Made by a program: the position numbers and the translations under genes. DNA of 64,000 nt, taken from contig CALSTB010000007.1 of assembly GCA_943789165.1 (NCBI GenBank), positions 49,156 to 113,155 of the forward strand, given 5' to 3'. Source of the DNA: an uncultured Bacteroidia bacterium (GTDB lineage: Bacteria; Bacteroidota; Bacteroidia; NS11-12g; UBA9320). The first letter of the stretch is position 1. Each line of letters opens with the position of its first letter. The notes beneath the pieces are model-generated. The model searched no databases. It was not told the DNA's origin and saw only the letters and a program-made list of their open reading frames with translations. Positions 17,511-26,320 of the stretch are shown in pieces.

Positions 17511-17876
17511 ATGAATTTGAATCTACTGGCATACGGCATATACTTATTGGTCACCTTTTACATCACAGTAATTGTGGGATACAAGTTCTACAAAAACGGT
17601 ATTTACTTGGTGTTGGAATTGTTTCAAAACAACGTATTAGGCGCCCACTCAATCAACAAATTGCTGTTGGTAGGTTACTATCTGGTCAACCTCGGATACT
17701 TGGCAATGTCAATTAGTCTGTGGCCAACCATTACCAGCTTCCCTCAATTGTTTCAAATACTATTTAACGAGGTAAGCTTCATTTTACTCGCATTGGCATT
17801 TCTACATTACAACAATATTTTATGGCTGAATTATCTATCCAAAAGAAAAGACTTTATAAAATTTTTAACTCATTAA
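17511..17876 (+). CDS. Small integral membrane protein, paralogue A
   Basis: A 121-residue protein with three predicted membrane helices (about 6-26, 50-72, 82-105). It begins about 70 bases after the regulator. It resembles the next gene in layout: N-terminal helix, an F-Y/F-K-N-(G/S)-x-(Y/F) turn, then an A-x-S-x-N-x-L-x-x-x-G-(Y/F)-Y-L helix. Function unknown; no known transporter motif. Confidence 0.72.
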   Translation: MNLNLLAYGIYLLVTFYITVIVGYKFYKNGIYLVLELFQNNVLGAHSINKLLLVGYYLVNLGYLAMSISLWPTITSFPQLFQILFNEVSFILLALAFLHYNNILWLNYLSKRKDFIKFLTH

Positions 17877-17886
17877 TTATCAAATT

Positions 17887-18309
17887 ATGGAAAATTTAAT
17901 CGTAAGAGCGTACATCGTTTATTTACCAGTAGCAGTCATCTTAACCTTCATTGTGGCGAAGGTATTTTTCAAAAACTCACGCATTTTTATGTCCGACATT
18001 TTTAGAGGACGACTTGAAATTGCCAACAGCACCAACACCCTTTTCGAAATGGGGTTTTACTTGTTAAGTCTTGGTTTCGCTTTGTCCATTATGGAAATTG
18101 GACGAACAGCCATCAATCACCAACAGTTTTATGAAATTCTCAGTGAAAAAGTAGGTGTGCTAAGTGTCTTTTTAGGCATCATGGTATTCTTTAACTTGTA
18201 CATGTTGTTTAGAGGGAAAAAGAAATCGTCTGAGAACCAAAGACTACACGATCGATTGCAACAACAGACAATCAAGAAAGAAGGCCTCAATATTCAACCA
18301 CGAGGTTAA
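17887..18309 (+). CDS. Small integral membrane protein, paralogue B
   Basis: A 140-residue protein with three predicted helices (about 9-29, 53-75, 97-117) and a basic tail of about 25 residues. Related to the preceding gene, ten bases away, by the shared A-N-S-x-N-x-L-F-E-M-G-F-Y-L pattern, so the pair probably arose by tandem duplication. Function unknown; the two may form a heteromeric membrane complex. Confidence 0.72.
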   Translation: MENLIVRAYIVYLPVAVILTFIVAKVFFKNSRIFMSDIFRGRLEIANSTNTLFEMGFYLLSLGFALSIMEIGRTAINHQQFYEILSEKVGVLSVFLGIMVFFNLYMLFRGKKKSSENQRLHDRLQQQTIKKEGLNIQPRG

Positions 18310-18319
18310 TTTTTAATTA

Positions 18320-18338
18320 CGGCGGCCGAAGGCCGCCG
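18320..18338 (+). promoter_or_regulatory. GC-rich hairpin between membrane-protein genes
   Basis: An eight-base-pair GC-only stem (18320-18327 with 18331-18338) closes on a GAA loop. No T tract follows, so it is more likely an mRNA-stability or processing hairpin than a terminator. Confidence 0.55.
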
Positions 18339-18353
18339 CTTAATACAAATGAT

Positions 18354-18737
18354 ATGAAAATCTTATTTCAATTGAACATAATCTTGCAGGTCATATGGAT
18401 TCTTGCCATAATCGCTGCCTTCTTTGCGCCCTTTTATCTCCTTTACATTGCCTTCTTTATGGGCATTAACCACATGCTTTTTTCAATTTTTTTATTGATT
18501 GGCGACGGCAAAGACTCAAAACTATTTGGACACTTTATCGTAAGCAGTTTGTATCTAACAGTCTTTTTTCTCGTAGCCACGGAATACATACAAATCCCTA
18601 TGTTTTTGGAAGGCACATTAACCGGTATCGTTTTGACGTTTGCCATTCCATGTTTATTAGCCATCCATTATTGGTATATAAGTTTCAATTATTTAAACCC
18701 GTTCAAATCAATTGAACACAATGTATTCGACTTATGA
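18354..18737 (+). CDS. Small integral membrane protein
   Basis: A 127-residue protein with four predicted membrane helices spaced over its whole length and very few charged residues. It begins 45 bases after paralogue B and its stop overlaps the start of the epimerase gene (ATGA), which suggests translational coupling. Not obviously related to the two preceding proteins. Function unknown. Confidence 0.72.
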   Translation: MKILFQLNIILQVIWILAIIAAFFAPFYLLYIAFFMGINHMLFSIFLLIGDGKDSKLFGHFIVSSLYLTVFFLVATEYIQIPMFLEGTLTGIVLTFAIPCLLAIHYWYISFNYLNPFKSIEHNVFDL

Positions 18738-19642
18738 AAATTGTCATCGCAGGAGGTACAGGATTTATTGGTACCTATTTGGCCAATAGGTATATACAAG
18801 ATGGTCACGACGTAATTGTGATTGCTAGATCTAAAACAAAATCAATGTTTACGTGTGTAGAGTGGACCGACAGCCAAGGAGTACACGCTGCCATAAACCA
18901 TGCAGACTTGCTCATTAACATGGCGGGTAAATCCGTTGATTGTCGATACAACAATGCCAACAAGAAGGCCATTTTGGAATCACGGGTGAACACCACACGT
19001 CAGTTAAATGAAGTGGTCGCTGCGGTTCAATATCCGCCAAAACTCTGGGTGAATAGTTCAACAGCTACCATTTATCGCCATGCCGAAGACCGACCAATGA
19101 CTGAATCAGACGGTGACATAGGGAGTGGTTTCTCTGTTGATGTGGCTACCGCTTGGGAAAAAACATTCTTCTCAAAAAATACGGACCAGACACGGAAAGT
19201 AGCATTGCGAACCGCCATCGTGTTGGGCCATGGCGGAGGAGCTTTTAAACATTTTAAGATGCTGACAAATATTGGCTTTGGAGGCTCACAAGGAAGTGGC
19301 AAACAGATGGTCAGTTTTGTACATATAGAAGATGTGTACCGAGCCATTGAGTTTTTGCGAAATCACGAGAATTTGTCAGGTGTTTTTAATGTTTCTGCCC
19401 CAAATCCCATTACAAATCAAAAGTTCATGAAAACGTTTCAGACGAAATTGAAAAAACGACTTGCAATCCCAATTTTTACTTGGATGCTTGCGATAGGTGC
19501 GTTCTTCCTTCGAACCGAAACTGAGTTATTATTAAAAAGTCGTTGGGTGCTTCCAGAGAGACTACAAAAGCACGGATTTACCTTCGCGTTTAATGATATC
19601 AATCATGTCATTCAAAATTTGATTTCAACCGAGGTGGAATGA
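18734..19642 (+). CDS. TIGR01777-family NAD-dependent epimerase/oxidoreductase
   Basis: A 302-residue short-chain dehydrogenase-like protein. The nucleotide loop GGTGFIG is at 7-13, INMAGKSVDCRY near 60-70 is specific for the TIGR01777 (SDR39U1) group, and the middle holds W-V-N-S-S-T-A-T-I-Y. The C-terminal about 60 residues form the DUF1731 tail with P-I-F-T-W-M. Substrate unknown. It is translationally coupled to the preceding membrane-protein gene, completing the regulator-membrane-epimerase unit. Confidence 0.9.
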   Translation: MKIVIAGGTGFIGTYLANRYIQDGHDVIVIARSKTKSMFTCVEWTDSQGVHAAINHADLLINMAGKSVDCRYNNANKKAILESRVNTTRQLNEVVAAVQYPPKLWVNSSTATIYRHAEDRPMTESDGDIGSGFSVDVATAWEKTFFSKNTDQTRKVALRTAIVLGHGGGAFKHFKMLTNIGFGGSQGSGKQMVSFVHIEDVYRAIEFLRNHENLSGVFNVSAPNPITNQKFMKTFQTKLKKRLAIPIFTWMLAIGAFFLRTETELLLKSRWVLPERLQKHGFTFAFNDINHVIQNLISTEVE

Positions 19643-19669
19643 CATAACAGGCTATATTTGCTTAGTTAC

Positions 19670-20962
19670 ATGAGCAAACGTGCATTGAAGTATTCTGGTG
19701 ACGAACTAGAGTGGCCCGCGGTCTACTTAAAAATGTTCGCCCCACTAATGATCGTGGTAATGATTACCATTGGCGTAGATGCATGGGTTGAATTTTCAGC
19801 GGGGGGCTTATCTCCATTTTTTTATAAAGACATTGTCACAGTCATCATAATAGCTGGTTGTTACGCACTTTTTGGTCTGAAAAAGATACATAAAACTGTA
19901 GCCATTAATATTACGGTTTATTCCATAATCGTGGGTATCATGGTCTTGCTTCCTTTTAGGTTAGAAAAAACTGATTTCTATTTTGAAACCTACTTCCTTA
20001 AAGTTGAAATAATCCTGATAATTTTAACGTATTCGATTGGGATTTTGGTGCACCCAAAACACATCTTGTACCTGCTTCTGTTAAATCTCATATTCATTGG
20101 AGCATGTATTTATGGCATGCAAGGAGCCTACCCAGTATCCAAATTCGTGTTTTACATTATGCTTCTGACGTGTACGAGCTTACTGGGGTATAAACTCAAT
20201 CGAATATTCTTTGATTTAAATCAGCAGGTGGCAGAAGCGAATGCATTAATTCAATCTCAGAATGAAGACTTGATGAGGGCTAATGCTGCAAAAGATCAAC
20301 TCTTTGAAATATTAGGTCATGATTTAAAAGCACCGTTTTTTCACTTATCAGCGCTGATAACACTTTGTGAACATACAAATGATCCAGTCAAAAAAGAGGA
20401 GTACATTCAACTAATGAAAATCGCCATTAAAGATGGAGACGATCTTGTAGCTAGTATTTTGAACTGGGTGGACGTACAAAGTATGTATATGACGTTCGAG
20501 TTGCACGAACACGATCTCTTAGATATGGTCAAAAATGCCATTAGTGTCAAAGAGACGAACGCGAAACTTAAAAACATCAATATCGACCTCAATATCGAAG
20601 AGGGACTAGTGATGAACATGGATGTGCGGATGATGGAGACCATCTTTCGAAACCTAGTCTGCAATGCAATTAAGTTTTCCCATCGAGATAGTTCAATTAC
20701 CGTTTCAGGTAAAAAGGAAGGGGATTACGTGATCATTTCGATAAAAGACCAAGGAATAGGAATGAGCGAGGAAATTAAAAACGAATTGTTCAAATATGGT
20801 AAGATCCCACCACGGTTAGGAACGGAGGATGAAAGCGGAAGTGGTTTTGGCCTAAACATTTGTAAAAAGATGGTGGAAAACCAGAAAGGGACAATGGAAA
20901 TTGAAAGCAAACCAAACGAAGGAACTACGGTTACCATAACGTTTCCAGCGCAACTTGGATAA
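19670..20962 (+). CDS. Membrane-bound sensor histidine kinase
   Basis: A 430-residue kinase from the ATG at 19670, preceded by a TATATTTG element at 19653-19660. Residues 22-175 hold about six hydrophobic helices, then a coiled-coil linker (183-208), the H-box with His217 in LGHDLKAPF, the N-box near 325 (F-R-N-L-V-C-N-A-I-K-F), the G1 box D-Q-G-I-G-M and G2 box G-S-G-F-G-L. No response-regulator gene is adjacent, so this is an orphan kinase and its signal is unknown. Confidence 0.92.
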   Translation: MSKRALKYSGDELEWPAVYLKMFAPLMIVVMITIGVDAWVEFSAGGLSPFFYKDIVTVIIIAGCYALFGLKKIHKTVAINITVYSIIVGIMVLLPFRLEKTDFYFETYFLKVEIILIILTYSIGILVHPKHILYLLLLNLIFIGACIYGMQGAYPVSKFVFYIMLLTCTSLLGYKLNRIFFDLNQQVAEANALIQSQNEDLMRANAAKDQLFEILGHDLKAPFFHLSALITLCEHTNDPVKKEEYIQLMKIAIKDGDDLVASILNWVDVQSMYMTFELHEHDLLDMVKNAISVKETNAKLKNINIDLNIEEGLVMNMDVRMMETIFRNLVCNAIKFSHRDSSITVSGKKEGDYVIISIKDQGIGMSEEIKNELFKYGKIPPRLGTEDESGSGFGLNICKKMVENQKGTMEIESKPNEGTTVTITFPAQLG

Positions 20963-21019
20963 GTTTACAACATAACAACTCCTTTTATCCATTCATTTTG
21001 CGTTATTTCACAAACTGAT

Positions 21020-22036
21020 TTGAAAGCTTTTTGGAAAAAATATCGGCAGAATTATTTAGCGCGATTTGGATTTATGTTCATCGTTTTGTGCCTGCTTGTG
21101 TCTATTGCTGGCTATACGATAACGCCAGATAAATCATCGAAAACCAATGAGCAGCAAGTCGAAATAGATCGAAAAAAGCCAGGATACAAAGCTTGGTTCT
21201 ATCACAGTTCAGAACAACCCAAAGCCAGTCTGCGTGAATTATTTATCACAGGAAAACCACCACACAACGCCATTTATTTGTACGACAATCTCGGAGATAC
21301 GTCGATAACAAATATGTTGGTTGCCACACCTTTATTAAATAAGAATCAAGGTGAAGTGATTTCAAAACGTTATTGGTTTGGTACCGATGTGTATGGTCGC
21401 GACGTGCTTAGTCGAATTTTATTGGGAACTAGAATATCGCTTTCTGTTGGACTTATTTCTGTTTTAATTTCATTGGTGCTAGGTGTAACCCTCGGCTTAG
21501 CAGCGGGATACTTTAGAGGCTGGGTGGATGGAGCAGTGATGTGGTTAATCAATGTAATTTGGTCATTACCTACCTTACTCTTGGTAATTGCGATTACGTT
21601 CGCTCTTGGCAAAGGTTTTTGGCAAATTTTCGTGGCAGTTGGATTAACCATGTGGGTGGAACTGGCCAGAATAGTCAGGGGACAAGTTTTTAGTCTACGG
21701 GAAACCGAATACGTTCAAGCAGCCAGAATGTTGGGCTACTCTAATATCAGAATTATGTTTCGACACATATTGCCCAATTGCGTTGGACCAATTGTCGTTA
21801 TATGTGCGGCCAATTTCGCTTCAGCGATTTTATTAGAAGCAGGCTTAAGTTTTCTGGGTTTGGGTGTTCAACCACCGTTTCCAAGCTGGGGTCAAATGTT
21901 AAGTGAAAATGCTGATTACATTTATTCAGGAGCGGCCCACTTAGCGATAATTCCTGGACTAGCAATCATGTTACTCGTTATGTCGTTTAATTTCGTCGGG
22001 AACGGTCTACGTGACGCACTTGACGTGCAGATTTAG
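21020..22036 (+). CDS. ABC transporter permease, dipeptide/oligopeptide (DppC/OppC) type
   Basis: A 338-residue inner-membrane permease starting at TTG. An N-terminal helix (about 18-38) is followed by a periplasmic stretch with W-F-G-T-D-V-Y-G-R-D-V-L-S-R near 115-128, then five helices. The EAA loop (E-Y-V-Q-A-A-R-M-L-G) that contacts the ATPase is clear, as is SFLGLGVQPP. Partner permease, ATPase and binding protein are not nearby, as often in Bacteroidota. Its stop codon overlaps that of the convergent TonB-receptor gene in TTAG. Confidence 0.92.
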   Translation: MKAFWKKYRQNYLARFGFMFIVLCLLVSIAGYTITPDKSSKTNEQQVEIDRKKPGYKAWFYHSSEQPKASLRELFITGKPPHNAIYLYDNLGDTSITNMLVATPLLNKNQGEVISKRYWFGTDVYGRDVLSRILLGTRISLSVGLISVLISLVLGVTLGLAAGYFRGWVDGAVMWLINVIWSLPTLLLVIAITFALGKGFWQIFVAVGLTMWVELARIVRGQVFSLRETEYVQAARMLGYSNIRIMFRHILPNCVGPIVVICAANFASAILLEAGLSFLGLGVQPPFPSWGQMLSENADYIYSGAAHLAIIPGLAIMLLVMSFNFVGNGLRDALDVQI

Positions 22037-24864
22037 AAGCGAAAACGCAATCCAATCAACATTTGGCGAGGAGCTAAAAACCGTGCAGGATTTGTTGGAG
22101 GTTCACCACTTTCCAAAGGTCCAATGTATCGTTGGTCTCTCCAATCATTAGGTACGTCATCTCCCTCTCTATACGCATCTCCCGTAATCGGATTTATTAA
22201 CTGAGCGTTTTGGTTGTTGAAGACATTTCGAATTTCGAAGCTTAAGGTAAAACCATTGGCGTTCTTTTCACTTACCCTAAATGTTCTGTTTATCTTGATG
22301 TCCGAATTGTACCAAGGCTTGGCTCTAGATTGTAAATACTTGTCGGTAAGTTCTCGATACATTGGGCGACCTAAATCGTTATATCCTTCCAAAACCTGTG
22401 GCGTATATCGATATCCACTCTGGTAGTTACTGGAAAAGAACATTTGACTGTTTTTAAGCCAACCCGGCAACCATTTTAACGATGTATCATACGTTAACGC
22501 AATACCTAAAGTGGTGTTCCATGGTCTGTCCCATGCCAAATATTGCTCAGTACTCAATGGAACTTCTCCTGTTTGCTCGATCTGTAAACTAGATTCTCTT
22601 GCAGAGTTAGATTTTCCTCTCGCCACCTGATAAGACACATTCCAAAACACCCGCATGAATTCTTTGATTCGATATGTGGTTGAAAATTCAGCACCAACAA
22701 TCTTTGCGTAATCTTGATTAATATACATCACCTTGGTCACTGGCCGACCGGTTTGGTCTTTCACAATAACACGTCGACTTACAATATAATCGAATCGGTT
22801 GTTGTTATAAGCTGAAAGGGTGATGCCAAAATCTTTGGTCACCTGAGTTTTGTATCCCAATTCATACGACACATTCACTTCTGGGTTCAAATCTGGGTTT
22901 CCCACATTCGATAAGAAAGACCGATCTTGATAGGTTGGGTCTAATCCGGCATATAGAAAACGTGGATGAGGCAACCGCATGCTATGTGAATAATTGAAGT
23001 AAAGCGAATTGTTACTTGTTACTGGAAAACTCACATTCACCTTTGGCAACAATCGAACTTTATATCGCAACCCAAACATCCCAAAGGTGTTGTCTAAATA
23101 GTCGGTTCGAATTTGATCAATAACAGGTGCTGTTGGACTGTTTACTGCATCGTCAGCAAATTTGCCAGGAGCCCAATAATTTAAGCGCAAACCCAAATTG
23201 GCAACAATGCCTTTGTATGTTATTTTGTCGATGGCAAACAAGCCTCCGTTATTCGGTTTTACTTCCCAAATATCATTGCTGGACCCAATGGATATAGAAG
23301 CAGTAGTAGTGGTATCGTTGATTTGAATTGGAGCTCCAACCCACGGCCGAGAAACATCGACCCATTGGTAGTGATTGAATTTATGTTCAAAACCAAAAGT
23401 GAACTGATTGATCTTATTGGTTGGGTAATATTTGATGTTAGCTTTTAAAGTGATTTCTTTCGCAAAATGGTCATGCCAAGTGCCAGAAATTCCTCCGTTG
23501 TTGATTAGACCTGGGCCAGGCAACACAAATTGGATATTGGATCCTGGATTAAACACTTCAACAGGATTCGTAACAATAGAATACTCGTCGTACAATTGAT
23601 CTACCGTTTCAGAACGAAATGGTCTTCCATTGGCGTCAGCACGAAGATTCGTAAATAGTCTACCTACGGTTGCTCTTAGAATCAAACGTTCATTGATGCT
23701 GTGTTTGATGTTTAATGCTGTAAGATTAGCCGCGTGTGTGTAGGTTGTAGCATTGTCTAAATTCAGACTTCTTTCATATTGAAAACCTGGTCTTAATATC
23801 GCATCAAAACCAACAATTTGAAGTGTACGCGTATTTTGATTAATCGATAAACTGTGTTGATTGGAGAGCGTAATCTTTGTACCTCTTTTTAGCTGATAAG
23901 CCAGCTTAACGGTATTGGTAAATTGATTTTCTTGTCGAGGTGCCCAAAACGAATCATTGGTATATAATGAACTGTGTAATTGATTTGCAGTTGAACCAAA
24001 ATACGTGTCACTCATTCGCATGGTGAAGTTGGTGAAATACGTTAGTTTTTTCTTCGTTCCTGGGATGTTGCCAGCCATGTTGATATCGGCTATATCGGAT
24101 TGCCATTGTGCACTTCCGTCGTATATTCCCACATGGTCACTTTGCCAACTTCCAGCAATTTGAAATTTATCACCGCCTTCCTTAATTGTGGTAGAAATAA
24201 CTCCAGCAGAACCGTCGCCGTATTCAGCCCCAGAACCACCAGTCGTCAATTCCATTTCGCCGATTGACCCACTAGCTACTTCCACCCCAAATCCTGTTCC
24301 AGCCAACGGATCTTGTGCCGTTACGTTATCTACTAAATATAATGTTTCATACACACGTGCTCCTCTAATTTGCAAACCATCTGCAGTTTTGGAAACACCA
24401 GCTTGCATGGCCACTACTTCTTGAACGTCTCGAACATTCATATCCGAAATGTCTTTAGATGTCACTTTCACTTTGGTGTCGGCTTCATCCAAATCAATCA
24501 CCCGCCTGTCTCCAAAAATGGTGACAGTTTTAAAGGTGTTTTTCTGAGATTCAAGTTTAAAATGTAAGGTCGTCGTTTGACCTGATGAAACAGTGATTCC
24601 TGTGTATACTTGCTCCACGTACCCAACATATTGTACTTTAACACTGTAGTCACCCGGTTTAATATCCGTCACTAAATAATTGCCACTTTCTTCGGAAGTT
24701 GCCCCGTAATAAGTGCCAATTAAGTAGACTGTCGCTGCCGGTAAGCCTTCACCCGTTTCACCGTCTGTGATACTACCTTTTATATAACCAACCTGGGTTT
24801 GCGCAGACACAAACACTGTAATGCTTGTGAATAATAAAAAGAGTATGAGACGTGCGTTTACCAA
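22033..24864 (-). CDS. TonB-dependent outer-membrane receptor with CarboxypepD_reg domain
   Basis: A 943-residue receptor. A signal peptide (about 1-21) precedes a carboxypeptidase-regulatory-like domain (about 25-105, G-Y-I-K-G-S-I-T-D), a plug domain (about 125-235, with L-Q-I-R-G-A-R-V) and a 22-strand barrel ending in a terminal aromatic strand (L-R-F-R-F). There is no SusD partner, so polysaccharide import is not implied. It is the last gene of a reverse-strand envelope operon and overlaps the lipoprotein gene by seven bases. Confidence 0.92.
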   Translation of the reverse strand: MVNARLILFLLFTSITVFVSAQTQVGYIKGSITDGETGEGLPAATVYLIGTYYGATSEESGNYLVTDIKPGDYSVKVQYVGYVEQVYTGITVSSGQTTTLHFKLESQKNTFKTVTIFGDRRVIDLDEADTKVKVTSKDISDMNVRDVQEVVAMQAGVSKTADGLQIRGARVYETLYLVDNVTAQDPLAGTGFGVEVASGSIGEMELTTGGSGAEYGDGSAGVISTTIKEGGDKFQIAGSWQSDHVGIYDGSAQWQSDIADINMAGNIPGTKKKLTYFTNFTMRMSDTYFGSTANQLHSSLYTNDSFWAPRQENQFTNTVKLAYQLKRGTKITLSNQHSLSINQNTRTLQIVGFDAILRPGFQYERSLNLDNATTYTHAANLTALNIKHSINERLILRATVGRLFTNLRADANGRPFRSETVDQLYDEYSIVTNPVEVFNPGSNIQFVLPGPGLINNGGISGTWHDHFAKEITLKANIKYYPTNKINQFTFGFEHKFNHYQWVDVSRPWVGAPIQINDTTTTASISIGSSNDIWEVKPNNGGLFAIDKITYKGIVANLGLRLNYWAPGKFADDAVNSPTAPVIDQIRTDYLDNTFGMFGLRYKVRLLPKVNVSFPVTSNNSLYFNYSHSMRLPHPRFLYAGLDPTYQDRSFLSNVGNPDLNPEVNVSYELGYKTQVTKDFGITLSAYNNNRFDYIVSRRVIVKDQTGRPVTKVMYINQDYAKIVGAEFSTTYRIKEFMRVFWNVSYQVARGKSNSARESSLQIEQTGEVPLSTEQYLAWDRPWNTTLGIALTYDTSLKWLPGWLKNSQMFFSSNYQSGYRYTPQVLEGYNDLGRPMYRELTDKYLQSRAKPWYNSDIKINRTFRVSEKNANGFTLSFEIRNVFNNQNAQLINPITGDAYREGDDVPNDWRDQRYIGPLESGEPPTNPARFLAPRQMLIGLRFRF

Positions 24865-26318
24865 TTGAATTCTGAGTTTAAAACTTTGTCAAATATTTTA
24901 TTTACGGCAACAGGGTCTTTGTCGAACCGATACAATTCAACGCTGAAAAACACTTGATTGGTTTTGCCGTTTTGTTTACGAATTGCGCCAACAATGTTTG
25001 GGCCTTCCCAGGCTCCAAAAGTTGAAATTTGTGCAGTATAAATAGCCTCTCCATCGATACTTGGTAAAAATGGATCCAATCCGAGAATAAGGTTTTTAGG
25101 TTGTAAGCGTGGCCAATCTGGCGTCACACCTACTAAGCTAGAATCATTGCTAACCACTGCCTGACCACTCGTTGTGCTCAAACTGTCGATAGGGATGGCC
25201 CCACGCAATTCAGATGGGACAAATCCAGCTGGGAAGCTCGTTATAACAAATGATTTTCCACCAGTGTTGGTATAGTTTTGTAAAACCGGAGAAGCAAATT
25301 CGAGTAAAAGTCCTGATTGTCCTGTGATTGGATTGCTGAACAAACTTTGGTCACAGTTAAATACCAATTTGTCGTAGAGTTCGGTAAGCAACGAAAAAGT
25401 GGGGTTCCAATATTTTGGTTGGTATTGTCCGTTGTCTAACGCAAAATCAATGGCATCAAAGCCACTATAATTATTGCCAACTAGTTTTTGATATTCAAGA
25501 TTCACCTCGGGTGGTTGACCGCTAATTAACAGTAAATCTGATGTTTGTTTTTTAATGAAAATCGTTTCAGATGTGTCGACTGTACTTTCGGAACCGGCAA
25601 AATCCACCACTTTAAGATAGAAGGTGTTTTCGCCGTCGTTATTAACACCGTCTAACGAGAAGGCTGCTGAAGCTATATCTGTATTGTAATACACATCTGC
25701 GGTAACACTTCCTGATTGCATGGCATCTTTAGGACGAATGCTCAACATGAATTTGCTGCGGTCAATTTCCGTCCACGGACCTTCATTAGCCTTAATGAGG
25801 GCCTTGATAACGGTGTTGTCTCCGTCTGGGTCACTAAATCTCCACCTAAAAGTAACAACGCTGTACGCGGTGTCGGATGGAAAGGATTCTTCTATGATGG
25901 AAACTTCTGGAGATGAATTTCGCAGAGGAATTTTTAAAAATGCTGGACTTGGGTCAACAAGACCGCTGTTGTCATGGGCACGAATAAAAAAGTCAATGTC
26001 AGTGGTATCTTCTCCTGGATCGATGGGGAATTTAAATACGCTATCACGAGATTCGGTGTAAAACCAATTGATTTCGTCAATTGAATATTCATATCCAACA
26101 ACGTACCCATCTTTATCTGTCCCGAACCAAGTTAAATAGACACTTGAATTTAATCTATTCTCTCCTTGCAAATCGATTTTTTCAATCGATATATGCGTGT
26201 CTGGAGGAAGATCGCCAATGACGACATCTTCCTTGCACCCATAGAACACGAGTAATGAAAAGACAGCCGCACTGAACAGTACTGCTGTCTTTTTAAATAC
26301 ATGTTGTTGCTTAACCAA
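24858..26318 (-). CDS. Hypothetical lipoprotein
   Basis: A 486-residue envelope protein. Its signal peptide ends in FYGC-KE, giving a lipidated cysteine near 28. The mature part begins with two Ig/fibronectin-like segments (about 35-260, W-F-G-T-D-K-D-G-Y-V-V-G-Y-E-Y) followed by a domain of unknown fold. The overlap with the TonB receptor suggests an outer-membrane partner. Family not recognised. Confidence 0.75.
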   Translation of the reverse strand: MVKQQHVFKKTAVLFSAAVFSLLVFYGCKEDVVIGDLPPDTHISIEKIDLQGENRLNSSVYLTWFGTDKDGYVVGYEYSIDEINWFYTESRDSVFKFPIDPGEDTTDIDFFIRAHDNSGLVDPSPAFLKIPLRNSSPEVSIIEESFPSDTAYSVVTFRWRFSDPDGDNTVIKALIKANEGPWTEIDRSKFMLSIRPKDAMQSGSVTADVYYNTDIASAAFSLDGVNNDGENTFYLKVVDFAGSESTVDTSETIFIKKQTSDLLLISGQPPEVNLEYQKLVGNNYSGFDAIDFALDNGQYQPKYWNPTFSLLTELYDKLVFNCDQSLFSNPITGQSGLLLEFASPVLQNYTNTGGKSFVITSFPAGFVPSELRGAIPIDSLSTTSGQAVVSNDSSLVGVTPDWPRLQPKNLILGLDPFLPSIDGEAIYTAQISTFGAWEGPNIVGAIRKQNGKTNQVFFSVELYRFDKDPVAVNKIFDKVLNSEFNW

Positions 26319-26320
26319 GC

